From: an uncultured Oscillospiraceae bacterium
Lineage (GTDB): Bacteria; Bacillota; Clostridia; Oscillospirales; Oscillospiraceae
Assembly (NCBI GenBank): GCA_934565655.1
Contig: CAKTIE010000002.1
Coordinates: 62,001 to 126,000 of the forward strand
Direction of reading: 5' to 3'
Length of the DNA stretch: 64,000 bases
Positions 15,297-24,144 of this stretch are shown one piece after another; position 1 is the stretch's first letter, and each line of letters begins with the position of its first letter. The translations under genes and the position numbers were made by a program. The notes under the pieces are model-generated. The model was not told where the DNA came from. It was given only the letters and a program-made list of their open reading frames with translations, and did no database searches.

Positions 15297-16415
15297 ATGA
15301 CCACCAACGAACTGTTTGCCAAGCTGCATGAAGTCGCCGTGAACCCCAAGGCCCAGATGGACAAATATCTGGCCCAGGGTAAGAAGATCGTGCTGTGCGC
15401 TCCCGTCTACACCCCCGAGGAGATCATCCATTCCATGGGCTTCGTTCCCATGGGCGCCTGGGGCGCGGATACCGAGCTGCGCCGGGCCAAGGAATACTGT
15501 CCCGCCTTCCTGTGCTCCATCGTCCAGTCCATTCTGGAGCTGGGCATCAACGGCATGTACGACGGCGCGTCCGCCATCGTGATCCCCTCCCTGTGCGACA
15601 CCCTGAAAACCATGGGCGAGAACTGGAAGTACGCCGTTCCCTCCATCCCCTTCATCCCCATGACCTATCCCCAGAACCGCAAGCCCGCTTACGGCGTGGC
15701 CTTCACCAAGGCCGGCTACGAGCGCGTGATCCGCGATCTGGAGAAGCTGGGCAGCAAGTTTGACGATGCCAGGCTGGCCGAGTCCAACGCCGTCTATAAC
15801 CGCCACAACGCCGCCATGCGGAAGCTGGACGAGGTGCTCTCCAAGCATCCCGAGGTTACCGCCGCCCAGCGCAGCGACGCCTTCAAGTCCGCCTTCTTCA
15901 TGACCAAGGAGGAGCACACTGCCCTCATCGAGGAGCTGCTGGCCGCGCTGGAGGATCAGACCCCCGCCGCGGAAAAGACGCCCATCCTGCTGTCCGGCAT
16001 CCTGACCGACGCCCCCGGCTTCAACGCCATTCTGGACGATCTGGGCCTGCACATCGTGGCCGACGACGTGGCCGCCCAGTCCCGCCAGTACCGCACCGAC
16101 GTGCCCGCCGGTGACGATGCCCTGACCGCCCTGGCCCAGAAGTTTGCCGACATGGACAACTGCTCCGTGCTGTATAACGCCGCCAAGCCCCGCGTCCAGT
16201 GGATCGTGGACACCGCCAAGGCCCACAGCGCCAAGGGTGTGCTGGTGGCCATGACCAAGTTCTGCGACCCCGAGGAATTCGACTATGTCATGATCAAGAA
16301 GGCCTGCGAGGCCGCCGGTATCCCTGTCACCGTGGTGGAGATCGACCGCCAGATGGTGCAGTTCGAGCAGGCCCGCACCAATATCGAGACCTTCCGCGAC
16401 ATGCTGACCATGTAA
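15297..16415 (+). CDS. hadC: (R)-2-hydroxyacyl-CoA dehydratase, beta subunit (HadC/FldC-like)
   Basis: 372 residues, the partner of the alpha subunit, starting 2 bases after its stop codon with AAAGGAG upstream. It shows VLCAPVYTPEEIIHSMGFVPMG (about 33-53), the common dehydratase block where a Cys normally binds the cluster, then AKEYCPAFLCSIVQS (about 65-79) and VIPSLCDTLKTMGENW (about 98-113). Close overlap and matching sizes (414 and 372) are as in C. difficile HadBC (about 408 and 375). The complex needs HadI and ATP for activation. Confidence 0.92.
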   Translation: MTTNELFAKLHEVAVNPKAQMDKYLAQGKKIVLCAPVYTPEEIIHSMGFVPMGAWGADTELRRAKEYCPAFLCSIVQSILELGINGMYDGASAIVIPSLCDTLKTMGENWKYAVPSIPFIPMTYPQNRKPAYGVAFTKAGYERVIRDLEKLGSKFDDARLAESNAVYNRHNAAMRKLDEVLSKHPEVTAAQRSDAFKSAFFMTKEEHTALIEELLAALEDQTPAAEKTPILLSGILTDAPGFNAILDDLGLHIVADDVAAQSRQYRTDVPAGDDALTALAQKFADMDNCSVLYNAAKPRVQWIVDTAKAHSAKGVLVAMTKFCDPEEFDYVMIKKACEAAGIPVTVVEIDRQMVQFEQARTNIETFRDMLTM

Positions 16416-16452
16416 TTACGCAAAAAAGAACAATATAGGAGGAACCAAACCT

Positions 16453-17697
16453 ATGAGTGAGATCAAACGCCCGCTGGAGGGCATCAAGGTCGTCGAGTTG
16501 GCCACCTTCATCGCCGCGCCCTGCTGCGCACGCTTCCTGGCCGACCTGGGCGCCGAGGTCATCAAGATCGAGGCTCCCGCAGGCGACCCCCTGCGCTACA
16601 CCGCCGTCAACGAGGGCCGTCCCCAGGACCAGAAGGAGAACACCACCTACGACCTGGAGAACGCCAACAAGACCTGCATCGCCCTGAACACCAAGTCTCC
16701 CGCCGGCCGTGAGGCCTTGGAGAAGCTGATCGCCGAGGCGGACATCTTCATCACCAACTGGCGCCAGAACCCCCTGAAGAAGGCTGGCCTGGACTACGAT
16801 ACCCTCCACGCCAAGTATCCCGCTCTGGTGTACGGCTTCGTCTCCGGCTACGGCGAGAAGGGCCCCGACAAGGATCTCCCCGGCTTCGACTTCACCGCCT
16901 TCTTTGCCCGCGGCGGCGTGCTGGGCACCCTGTTTGACAAGGACTCCCTGCCCATGCTGACCATCGCCGGCTTCGGCGACCATCAAGTGGGTCTGTACCT
17001 AGCCTCCGGCGTGCTGGCGGCCCTGTACCGCGCCAAGCAGACCGGTCAGGGCGACCGCGTGGTGGTCTCCCTGTTCCACAGCGCCATCTGGGACGTGTCC
17101 CTGATGCTCCAGTCCAACCAGTACGGCGACCCCGCCACCCAGTTCCCCCTGTCCCGCCGTACCTTGCCCAACCCGCTGGTGGTGGCTCACAAGACCAAGG
17201 ACAACAAGTGGCTCCAGATCGCCATGCCCCAGTACAACCGCCATTATCCCATCTTCATGCGCGCCATCGGCCACCCCGAGATGGCCGAGGATCCCCGCTA
17301 CTACCCCCAGACCAACCTGCAGGCCAACATCGAGGAGTTCTATGACTTCCTGGTGGCCGAGATGGCAACCCGTACCCTGGACGAGTGGTGCGCCCTGATG
17401 GACGCCAACGACCTGCCCTACGCTATCGCCCAGACCTGGGATCAGCTGCTGGTGGATAAGCAGGCCTGGGCCTCCGACTGCTTCTATGAGATGGAGTATC
17501 CCAACGGCGCCAAGCGCACCATGGTGCGTCCTCCCGTCATGTTCGAGGAGACTCCCCTGCCTCCCTACAACCGCGGCCCGTATCTGGGTGAGCAGACGGA
17601 GGAAATCCTGAAGAAGCTGGGCTATACCGACGAGCAGGTGGCCGCCATGATCGCCGCCGGCGACGCCGCCGCCATGGATCCCGCCCTGAAGGACTAA
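16453..17697 (+). CDS. hadA: Family III CoA-transferase (HadA/FldA-like)
   Basis: A 414-residue CaiB/BaiF-family enzyme that moves CoA from the product acyl-CoA or enoyl-CoA to the free 2-hydroxy acid, supplying substrate to the dehydratase. It starts with LEGIKVVELATFIAAPCCARFLADLGAEVIKIE, typical of the family. The likely catalytic Asp is Asp146 in LPGFDFTAFF, and GFGDHQVGLYLASG (about 172-185) is the conserved helix. Length matches FldA/HadA. In C. difficile hadA lies before hadI; here it follows hadC. The ribosome site is TAGGAGG. Confidence 0.92.
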   Translation: MSEIKRPLEGIKVVELATFIAAPCCARFLADLGAEVIKIEAPAGDPLRYTAVNEGRPQDQKENTTYDLENANKTCIALNTKSPAGREALEKLIAEADIFITNWRQNPLKKAGLDYDTLHAKYPALVYGFVSGYGEKGPDKDLPGFDFTAFFARGGVLGTLFDKDSLPMLTIAGFGDHQVGLYLASGVLAALYRAKQTGQGDRVVVSLFHSAIWDVSLMLQSNQYGDPATQFPLSRRTLPNPLVVAHKTKDNKWLQIAMPQYNRHYPIFMRAIGHPEMAEDPRYYPQTNLQANIEEFYDFLVAEMATRTLDEWCALMDANDLPYAIAQTWDQLLVDKQAWASDCFYEMEYPNGAKRTMVRPPVMFEETPLPPYNRGPYLGEQTEEILKKLGYTDEQVAAMIAAGDAAAMDPALKD

Positions 17698-17785
17698 GCC
17701 AACCAAAAACGGAAAAGTAGGAAATGAACACGCGCCGTCCGCTGTTGAGGAGCGGCGGACGGCCATGCCGGAAAAGGAGAAAAAT

Positions 17786-18787
17786 ATGAAGATCGCTGCT
17801 TATGAAGTGCGTCCCGACGAAAAGCCCGTTATCGAGTCTCTGTGCAAAGAATACGGCATCGAGCTGGTGTCCACCCCCGCCAATCTGGATCCCACCACCG
17901 CCAACATGGCCGTTGGCTGCGACGGCGTCACCACGCTGGGCCAGTCCGACTACTGCAACGAGGTGCTGGACGAGCTGCAGGGCTACGGCGTCAAGGTGCT
18001 GGCCAGCCGCTGCGTGGGCTACAACCACATGAACTGCGACTATGCCCGCTCTCTGGGCTTCCGTCTGTGCAACGGCGCTTACGCGCCCAACGGCGTGGCG
18101 GAATACACCGTCATGGCCATTCTCATGTGCATCCGCAAGTTCAAGAAGGCCCTGTACAACACCAACGACAACGACTTTACCCTGAAGGGCAAGATGGGCC
18201 GCGAGCTGCGCACCATGACCGTCGGCGTTATGGGCACCGGCAAGATCGGCTATACCGTTATCAAGTGCCTCAGCGGCTTCGGCTGCCGCATCCTGGCCAA
18301 CGACGTGTACCAGAACGACGCCGTTCGCCAGTACGCCGAGTACGTGGATCTGGATACCCTGTACCGCGAGTCCGACATCATCACCATCCATACGCCCCTG
18401 CTGCCCGACACCACCGGCATGATCAACCGTGACGCCCTGTCCAAGATGAAGGACGGCGTGGTGCTTATCGACAACGCCCGCGGCGAGCTGGTGGACATCG
18501 ACGCCATCATTGAGGGCGTGGAGACCGAGAAGATCGGCGCGCTGTTTATGGACGCCTTCCCCGGCGAGACCGGCATCATCCACGTTCCCCACAACGACGA
18601 TATCATCAAGACCCCCGGCATGCCCTACTTCAAGCTGAAGTACCTGCGTTCCTTCGTGAACGTGTATCACACTCCCCACATGGCGTTCTTTACCGAGGAA
18701 GCCGCCGAGTCCATGGCCCGCTGCGGTATCGACAGCATCCACGAGATCCTGACCACCGGTAAGTCCAGCCACGAGATCCCCTGCTGA
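17786..18787 (+). CDS. ldhA: D-2-hydroxyacid dehydrogenase (LdhA-like)
   Basis: A 333-residue NAD-dependent dehydrogenase that reduces the 2-oxo acid to the (R)-2-hydroxy acid, the first step of the reductive branch. The Rossmann loop is GVMGTGKIGYT (about 149-159), followed by an acidic residue in LANDVYQ that favours NADH. Catalytic residues are Arg in NARGELVD (about 231), Glu in PGETGI (about 260) and His in HTPHMAFFT (about 296). I start at 17786 because AAGGAG lies 5-8 bases upstream. A longer reading from 17765 would include that site. An 88-base gap with a hairpin separates it from hadA. Confidence 0.93.
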   Translation: MKIAAYEVRPDEKPVIESLCKEYGIELVSTPANLDPTTANMAVGCDGVTTLGQSDYCNEVLDELQGYGVKVLASRCVGYNHMNCDYARSLGFRLCNGAYAPNGVAEYTVMAILMCIRKFKKALYNTNDNDFTLKGKMGRELRTMTVGVMGTGKIGYTVIKCLSGFGCRILANDVYQNDAVRQYAEYVDLDTLYRESDIITIHTPLLPDTTGMINRDALSKMKDGVVLIDNARGELVDIDAIIEGVETEKIGALFMDAFPGETGIIHVPHNDDIIKTPGMPYFKLKYLRSFVNVYHTPHMAFFTEEAAESMARCGIDSIHEILTTGKSSHEIPC

Positions 18788-18821
18788 ACCAATTAGTAAA
18801 GTAACAATAGGAGGAAAACGA

Positions 18822-19964
18822 ATGATTCTCGACAAGAAGCACGAGATGCAGCGCAAGCTGTTCCGCCAGTTCGCGGAGACGGAATTCACCAAGGAGATCC
18901 AGGACGAGCTGGATGAGACCGGCGAATTCAATTGGGATATGCACAAGAAGATGGCCCGTTACGGCTTTATGGGCGTTAAGATCCCCAAGGAGTACGGCGG
19001 CGCCGGTGCCGACAGCCTGACCTACGCCCTGATGGTAGAGGAGCTGGCCCGCGTGGACGCGGTGCTGTCCATCTACGCCAACACTTCCAACTCCCTGGGC
19101 GGCGGCCCGCTGCTGCTGGGCGGCAGCGAGACCCAGAAGCAGAAGTACCTGCCCGCCGTGGCCAGCGGCGAGAAAATCATGGTCTTCGGCCTGACCGAGC
19201 CCGGCGCGGGCTCCGATGCCGGCGGCACCACCACTACCGCCATCGCCGACGGTGACGACTTCATCATCAACGGCCGCAAGTGCTTCATCTCCGGCGCCCC
19301 CATGGCCGACTGGGCCGTGGTCTTCGCCAAGACCGACCTGACCGCCAAGGGCAGCAAGGGCATTTCCATGTTCGTGGTGGACATGAAGCTCCCCGGCGTG
19401 TCCCTGGGCGCTCATGAGAAGAAGATGGGCATCAACGGCTATCCCACCTGCGACCTGGTGCTGGAGGATGTCCGCGTGTCCAAGGATTGTCTGGTGGGTC
19501 CGCTGCACAAGGGCTTCCAGATTGCCATGAAGACGCTGGACGGCGGCCGTCTCGGCATCGCCGCCCAGTCCGTGGGTATCGCCCAGTCCACACTGGACGA
19601 GGCCGTCAAGTACGCCAAGGAGCGTAAGCAGTTCGGTCGCCGCATCGCCGACTTCCAGGGCATCAGCTTCATGCTGGCCGACATGGCCGCCGACGTGGAA
19701 GCCGCCCGTCAGCTGGTGTATCACGCTGCTGTACTGAAGGACGCCAACAGCCCCGAGGCCAGCTCCGCCTGCTCCATCGCCAAGTACTTCGCCGCCGAGG
19801 CCGCCAACCGCTGCGCCTATAAGGCCGTGCAGATCCACGGCGGTTACGGCTATATCCGCGAGTACAAGGTGGAGCGCATCTACCGCGACGCCCGCATCAC
19901 TACCATCTACGAGGGCACCTCTCAGGTGCAGCAGATGGTCATCGCCGGCAATCTGCTGAAGTAA
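18822..19964 (+). CDS. acdB: Acyl-CoA dehydrogenase (AcdB-like, reductive direction)
   Basis: A 380-residue FAD enzyme that reduces the 2-enoyl-CoA from the dehydratase to the saturated acyl-CoA, with electrons from the EtfAB encoded next. It shows the FAD/substrate blocks GLTEPGAGSDAGG (about 124-136) and the catalytic base Glu in IYEGTSQVQQM (about 366) near the C-terminus, where short/medium-chain enzymes carry it. Also present are QFGRRIADFQGISFMLADMA and QIHGGYGYIREYKVER. Ribosome site AGGAGG. In clostridia such enzymes can form electron-bifurcating complexes with Etf. Confidence 0.94.
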   Translation: MILDKKHEMQRKLFRQFAETEFTKEIQDELDETGEFNWDMHKKMARYGFMGVKIPKEYGGAGADSLTYALMVEELARVDAVLSIYANTSNSLGGGPLLLGGSETQKQKYLPAVASGEKIMVFGLTEPGAGSDAGGTTTTAIADGDDFIINGRKCFISGAPMADWAVVFAKTDLTAKGSKGISMFVVDMKLPGVSLGAHEKKMGINGYPTCDLVLEDVRVSKDCLVGPLHKGFQIAMKTLDGGRLGIAAQSVGIAQSTLDEAVKYAKERKQFGRRIADFQGISFMLADMAADVEAARQLVYHAAVLKDANSPEASSACSIAKYFAAEAANRCAYKAVQIHGGYGYIREYKVERIYRDARITTIYEGTSQVQQMVIAGNLLK

Positions 19965-19983
19965 GCAAGGAGGTACGAGAAAT

Positions 19984-20784
19984 ATGAAGATTTTTGTCAC
20001 TGTCAAGCAGGTCCCCGATACCTCCGGTAAGGTGGCCGTGAATCCCGATGGTACGCTGGATCGTGCTTCCATGCAGACCATCATCAACCCCGACGACCTG
20101 AACGCCGTCGAGGCCGCTCTGGCTCTCAAGGACGAGCTGGGCTGCAAGGTCATCGCTTTCACCATGGGCCCCCCTCCCGCAGAAGGCATGCTGCGTGAGC
20201 TGATGGCCATGGGCGTGGACGAAGGCGTCCTGGTGACCGCCCGTGAGTTCGGCGGCTCCGATACCTACGCCACCTCCCAGATCATCGCCGCCGCCATCGA
20301 CACCTACGGCGTCGAGGCTGACGATATCATTCTGGCTGGCCGTCAGGCCATCGACGGTGATACCGCCCAGGTCGGTCCCCAGATCGCTGAGAAGCTGCAT
20401 CTGCCCCAGATCTCCTACGCCGGCGATATCAAGCTGGAGGGCAATACCGTCACCGTCAAGCGCATGCTGGAGGACGGCTACATGACCGTCAAGGTCAAGA
20501 CCCCCTGCATGATCACCTGCATCAAGGAGCTGAACGAGCCCCGCTATATGACCGTTTCCGGCATCGAGGAGTGCTTCGCCAAGCCTCTGGTCACCATGAC
20601 CTACGAGACCCTGAAGGATCACCCCCTGATCGACAAGACCACCATCGGTCTGGCCGGTTCTCCCACCAACATTCTCACCTCCTTTACGCCCCCCCAGAAG
20701 GGTGCCGGCATGATGCTGGAAGGCTCCGGCAAGGAGACCACTGACAAGCTGGCTGGCATTCTGGCGGCCAAGCACATCATCTGA
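19984..20784 (+). CDS. etfB: Electron transfer flavoprotein, beta subunit
   Basis: 266 residues. It begins MKIFVTVKQVPDTSGKVAV, typical of EtfB. The nucleotide-binding block is AGRQAIDGDTAQVGPQIAE (about 119-137). With EtfA it carries flavin and passes electrons to the acyl-CoA dehydrogenase encoded just upstream. In butyryl- and caffeyl-CoA systems this Etf type also reduces ferredoxin by bifurcation, and the DGDTAQVGP signature is compatible with that. Ribosome site AAGGAGG, 19 bases after acdB. Confidence 0.95.
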   Translation: MKIFVTVKQVPDTSGKVAVNPDGTLDRASMQTIINPDDLNAVEAALALKDELGCKVIAFTMGPPPAEGMLRELMAMGVDEGVLVTAREFGGSDTYATSQIIAAAIDTYGVEADDIILAGRQAIDGDTAQVGPQIAEKLHLPQISYAGDIKLEGNTVTVKRMLEDGYMTVKVKTPCMITCIKELNEPRYMTVSGIEECFAKPLVTMTYETLKDHPLIDKTTIGLAGSPTNILTSFTPPQKGAGMMLEGSGKETTDKLAGILAAKHII

Positions 20785-21025
20785 TCTTTCACAAAAATGC
20801 AAGCATTTTTGTGAAGCGCATGAAAACAGGTTTTCATGCGTGGGGTTCACGGCCGACTGCGCGCGCCCGTTAGGCACACTTGCTGGCCGAGAAGAATTTT
20901 TCCGACGCACATGTCGCCGGAAAAATGATTGGAATATTTCGTGCCTGCGGGCACGAACTCTGCGAGGCTTTTGGGCCGTGGCTCACGATGATGCTTGTGA
21001 AAATCTAAAGAAGGGATACAAAATA
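20785..21025. other. Structured spacer between etfB and etfA
   Basis: A 241-base gap inside an otherwise tightly packed operon. It holds four separate hairpins: a 13-bp perfect stem at about 20788-20815, a 12-bp stem at about 20817-20842, an imperfect stem with TTTTCCG/CGGAAAA ends at about 20897-20926, and TCGTGCC/GGCACGA at about 20938-20955. No run of T follows the first two, so they are not classic terminators. No gene is seen here. Confidence 0.7.
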
Positions 21026-22147
21026 ATGGCTTTTAATAGTGCTGATATCGGCGCGTTCAAGAACGTATGGGTGTTCTGCGAGCAGCGTCAGGGCGTGATG
21101 ATGCCCACCACCTTTGAACTGATCTCCGAGGGCCGCAAGCTGGCCGACGAGCTGGGCGTTGAGCTGTGCGGCATCCTGCTGGGCGACAACGTGGACGGCA
21201 TCGCCGCTGAGCTGGGCGAGTACGGCGCGGATAAGGTTTATGTGTACAATTCTCCCCTGCTGAAGGACTACACCACCGATGGTTATACCAAGGTGATCGT
21301 GGAGGCCGTGGAGGAGATCAAGCCCGAAGTGCTGCTGTTCGGCGCTTCCAACATTGGCCGTGACCTGGCGCCCCGCTGCGCAGCCCGTCTGCACACCGGC
21401 CTGTGCGCCGACTGCACCCACCTGGACATCGACATGCCCAACTACAAGGGCTTCCTGAAGGAAGCTTCCACCCTGCCCGAGGAGCGCATCGATAAGCTGG
21501 GCACCGTGATGATCAACAAGGAGCCTCACGGTGTTGATCGCGACCTGAAGATGACCCGTCCCGCTTTCGGCGGCCACCTGATGGCCTCCATCATCTGCCC
21601 CCGTTTCCGTCCCGCCATGGCCACTGTGCGCCCCGGCGTTATGAAGAAGCGCGAGTGCAAGAAGAACGTGGAGATCCTGCATCCCGCGTTCGAGCTGGCT
21701 GCTTCCGACATCCACACCGAGGTCACCGAGACCGTGAAGGCCGCCAAGAAGCTGGTGGACCTGATCGGCGCTGACTTCATCGTGTCCGTTGGCCGCGGTA
21801 TCTCCAAGGACGTTGAGAAGGGCATCAAGCTGGCCGAGGAGCTGGCCGAGGTCCTCGGCGGCGTCGTGGGTTCCTCCCGTGCCTGCGTGGACGCCGGCTG
21901 GATCTCCGCTGACCACCAGGTCGGCCAGACCGGCAAGACCGTCCATCCCAAGGTCTATGTTGCTCTGGGTATCTCCGGCGCCATCCAGCACAAGGCTGGC
22001 ATGCAGGATTCCGAGTGCATCATCGCCGTCAACAAGAACGAGACCGCTCCCATCTTCGAGGTTGCCGACTACGGCATCACCGGCGACCTGTTCAAGGTCG
22101 TTCCCGAACTGATCGAGTCCATCAAGGCCGCCAAGGCTGCGAAATAA
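21026..22147 (+). CDS. etfA: Electron transfer flavoprotein, alpha subunit
   Basis: 373 residues, the partner of EtfB. The C-terminal FAD domain is clear: SRACVDAGWISADHQVGQTGKTV (about 284-306), ALGISGAIQHKAGM (about 316-329) and IIAVNKNETAPIFEVADYGITGDLF (about 335-359). I set the start at the ATG at 21026 with AAGGGA upstream. A longer frame from 20840 runs through the hairpin spacer and lacks Etf-like sequence. It is the last gene of the operon, followed by a strong terminator. Confidence 0.95.
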   Translation: MAFNSADIGAFKNVWVFCEQRQGVMMPTTFELISEGRKLADELGVELCGILLGDNVDGIAAELGEYGADKVYVYNSPLLKDYTTDGYTKVIVEAVEEIKPEVLLFGASNIGRDLAPRCAARLHTGLCADCTHLDIDMPNYKGFLKEASTLPEERIDKLGTVMINKEPHGVDRDLKMTRPAFGGHLMASIICPRFRPAMATVRPGVMKKRECKKNVEILHPAFELAASDIHTEVTETVKAAKKLVDLIGADFIVSVGRGISKDVEKGIKLAEELAEVLGGVVGSSRACVDAGWISADHQVGQTGKTVHPKVYVALGISGAIQHKAGMQDSECIIAVNKNETAPIFEVADYGITGDLFKVVPELIESIKAAKAAK

Positions 22148-22164
22148 GAGGTTCCTCCCTCATG

Positions 22165-22201
22165 AAAAACAGGCTGTCACGTTTCGTAACAGCCTGTTTT
22201 T
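22165..22201 (+). terminator. Terminator of the fermentation operon
   Basis: The stem AAAAACAGGCTGT pairs with ACAGCCTGTTTTT around a CACGTTTCGTA loop, with a T-run. Confidence 0.9.
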
Positions 22202-22219
22202 CCCCCTTTTGCCCGTGCA

Positions 22220-22319
22220 TTTTCATGCCATAGAAGGGCATTTTCATGTCACAGCAGCCCGTTTTCATGTCACAGCAAGGCGATTTCATGTCACAGCGGG
22301 GCGTTTTCGTGCCGTTTCT
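22220..22319. repeat. Five 21-bp tandem repeats upstream of the regulator genes
   Basis: Unit starts are 22220, 22241, 22262, 22283 and 22304, exactly 21 bp apart. The three central units read (T/A)TTTCATGTCACAGC plus GC-rich ends; the outer two are weaker. The array ends at the -35 of the gntR promoter. A period of two helix turns places every unit on the same face, as expected for a multi-site operator. Confidence 0.85.
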
Positions 22320-22347
22320 TGACCTTTCCGGAGGTTTTTGCTATACT
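22319..22347 (+). promoter_or_regulatory. Promoter of the gntR-lysR genes
   Basis: TTGACC (22319-22324), a 17-base spacer and TATACT (22342-22347), directly after the 21-bp repeats. Confidence 0.8.
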
Positions 22348-22376
22348 GTTTTCTCGTTGAAAGGGAGGTGGAGCCT

Positions 22377-23099
22377 ATGGACGCTCACGACCTGCACATT
22401 CAGCTGGATCCCGCCAAGCGGGCCAGCGACGATATCTATGAACAGCTCCGCACCCTGATCACCTCCGGTGCGCTGAAGCCCGGCGACCGGCTGCCCTCGG
22501 AGCGGGCCATGATGGCGGAGCTGCAGCGCAGCCGCCCCACCATCCGGGAGGCGCTGAAGCGGCTGGAGCAGGGCGGCTACATCTCCTCCACACAGGGCGC
22601 CTCCGGCGCGGTGGTGCAGGAGCTGAGCCTGCACGCCGCCGAGGAGCCGCTGAAGGACATGATCCAGCTGAGCCAGGTGTCCCTTTCCGAGCTGAACGAA
22701 TACCGCCAGAGCAACGACTCCACCATCGCCGCATGGGCCGCCAAGCGCCGCACGGAGACCGACCTGGCCGACCTGCGCCGGTGCGTCACCGAGGCGGAGA
22801 CCGCACTGGCGGACTATGAGCGGTTCATCGAGCTGGACGTCTGCTTCCACAGTCTGCTGGCACGGGCCAGCGCCAACCGGGTGGCCATGATCGTCACGGA
22901 GGTGCTGGGCAACGTGGAAAAGGAGACGCTGCGCAGCAAGATGCTGACCCTCTCTCCGGAGGGGCGGGTCGATCTGGGCCGCCGTATCCTGAACACCCAC
23001 ACCATCATTCTCAAAGCCATCGAGCAGCAGGACAGCCGGGCCGCCCGCAGCGCCATGCGCACCCACACCGAGGCGGCAGGCCGCGATCTGCAGGTATAA
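22377..23099 (+). CDS. GntR-family transcriptional regulator (FadR/FCD type)
   Basis: 240 residues. The N-terminal winged-helix domain is standard (IYEQLRTLITSGALKPGDRLPSERAMMAE at about 19-47, then RPTIREALKRLEQGG). A C-terminal helical FCD domain (about 95-230) has the metal/ligand Asp and His residues in LDVCFHSLLARAS and NTHTIILKAIE. It probably senses an organic acid. The start at 22377 follows GGGAGGTG. It lies between the fermentation operon and a LysR gene, so these are the likely targets. It is probably also autoregulated through the 21-bp repeats upstream (inference). Confidence 0.9.
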   Translation: MDAHDLHIQLDPAKRASDDIYEQLRTLITSGALKPGDRLPSERAMMAELQRSRPTIREALKRLEQGGYISSTQGASGAVVQELSLHAAEEPLKDMIQLSQVSLSELNEYRQSNDSTIAAWAAKRRTETDLADLRRCVTEAETALADYERFIELDVCFHSLLARASANRVAMIVTEVLGNVEKETLRSKMLTLSPEGRVDLGRRILNTHTIILKAIEQQDSRAARSAMRTHTEAAGRDLQV

Positions 23100-23111
23100 G
23101 GAGGGGCCGAC

Positions 23112-24026
23112 ATGACCTTACAGCAGCTGAAATACGTCTCCATGGTGGAAAAATGCGGCTCCTTCAGCCGGGCCGCCCAGAAGCTGTATGTTTCCCAGCC
23201 CAGCATCAGCAATCTGGTGAACGCGTTGGAGGAGGAGCTGGGCATCACCATCTTCACCCGATCCTCCACCGGCATCGCCATCACCAACGAGGGCCGGGAG
23301 CTGCTGAAGCTCAGCAACCGGCTGCTGCGGGACGCCGACTACATCAGCGAATACTTCCACAGCGACACCGAGGGGCCGAAGCCCACCTTCTTCGTCAGCA
23401 GCCAGCACTACGACTTTGTGGTGAGCGCCTTTGAGGAGTTCGTGGACGGGCTGGACGCGGAGCGGTATACGCTGGGCCTGAACCAGACCCAGACCGCCGC
23501 CGTCATCGAGGACGTGCGCAAGCAGTACAGCGACATGGGCGTGATCTTCCTGTCGGACGTGAACCGCCGCCACATGCTGAAGGTGCTGGAGGACAACAAC
23601 CTGGAGTTCCACAGCGTATCCCGCGCCGCGCCCCACGCCTTTCTGTCGGTGGAGCATCCGCTGGCCAAGCGGGAGAGCGTGACGCCGGAGGAGCTGATGG
23701 ACTACCCCTGTATCGTCTACGAGCAGGACGGCGACTCCCCTGGCTTCTTCTCAGAGGAGATGATGCTGCCCAATTTCTACCCCCGGAAGGTGGTCTACAT
23801 CAGCGACCTGTACGTCAGTACGGCGCTGATGCGCAGCTGCAACGCCTATGACATCGGCACCGGCGTCATTTCGCCCCGGCTGGCCCGGGAGGTGGCCTGC
23901 GTTCCCATCGACACCGACGACCGGGTGGACATCGGCTGGATCGGCATCCGGGGCCGGATGCTGCGGCCCATCGAGCGGGCGTTTCTGGACTGCATGACCC
24001 GGCAGCTGAACGGCGCCAGGGGGTAA
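23112..24026 (+). CDS. LysR-family transcriptional regulator
   Basis: 304 residues. The N-terminal helix-turn-helix is typical (MTLQQLKYVSMVEKCGSFSRAA, KLYVSQPSISNLVNALEEELG, up to residue 60), followed by the effector-binding domain (about 88-300). It starts 12 bases after the gntR stop (ribosome site AAGGAGG), so the two regulators are co-transcribed. Together they may control the fermentation operon or the downstream gamma-lyase gene. Confidence 0.92.
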   Translation: MTLQQLKYVSMVEKCGSFSRAAQKLYVSQPSISNLVNALEEELGITIFTRSSTGIAITNEGRELLKLSNRLLRDADYISEYFHSDTEGPKPTFFVSSQHYDFVVSAFEEFVDGLDAERYTLGLNQTQTAAVIEDVRKQYSDMGVIFLSDVNRRHMLKVLEDNNLEFHSVSRAAPHAFLSVEHPLAKRESVTPEELMDYPCIVYEQDGDSPGFFSEEMMLPNFYPRKVVYISDLYVSTALMRSCNAYDIGTGVISPRLAREVACVPIDTDDRVDIGWIGIRGRMLRPIERAFLDCMTRQLNGARG

Positions 24027-24084
24027 AGCTTTTGGCTATGGGCCGCCATAATTTTGCGGTATTTCCCTATTTGCGCAAAATATG

Positions 24085-24131
24085 ATATGCTGACAGGCAA
24101 GAAAACAAAGCTGCCTGTCAGCATATTTTTT
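24085..24131 (+). terminator. Terminator or attenuator between lysR and the PLP lyase gene
   Basis: A perfect 15-bp stem (24085-24099 with 24112-24126) with a T-run ending right before the ribosome site of the next gene. No clear promoter lies between it and the next gene, so the lyase gene may depend on read-through. Confidence 0.8.
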
Positions 24132-24144
24132 ATGGAGGTGCGCT

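Noticed and set aside
20840..21025. 62-codon N-terminal extension of EtfA
   Set aside because: It runs through the hairpin spacer and lacks Etf-like residues; the ATG at 21026 has the ribosome site.
22220..22319. CRISPR array
   Set aside because: The repeats are contiguous 21-bp units without unique spacers, directly before a promoter, and no cas genes are present.
24027..24144. SAM riboswitch or S-box before the trans-sulfuration enzyme
   Set aside because: The gap is only 118 bases and contains a single simple hairpin without S-box motifs.
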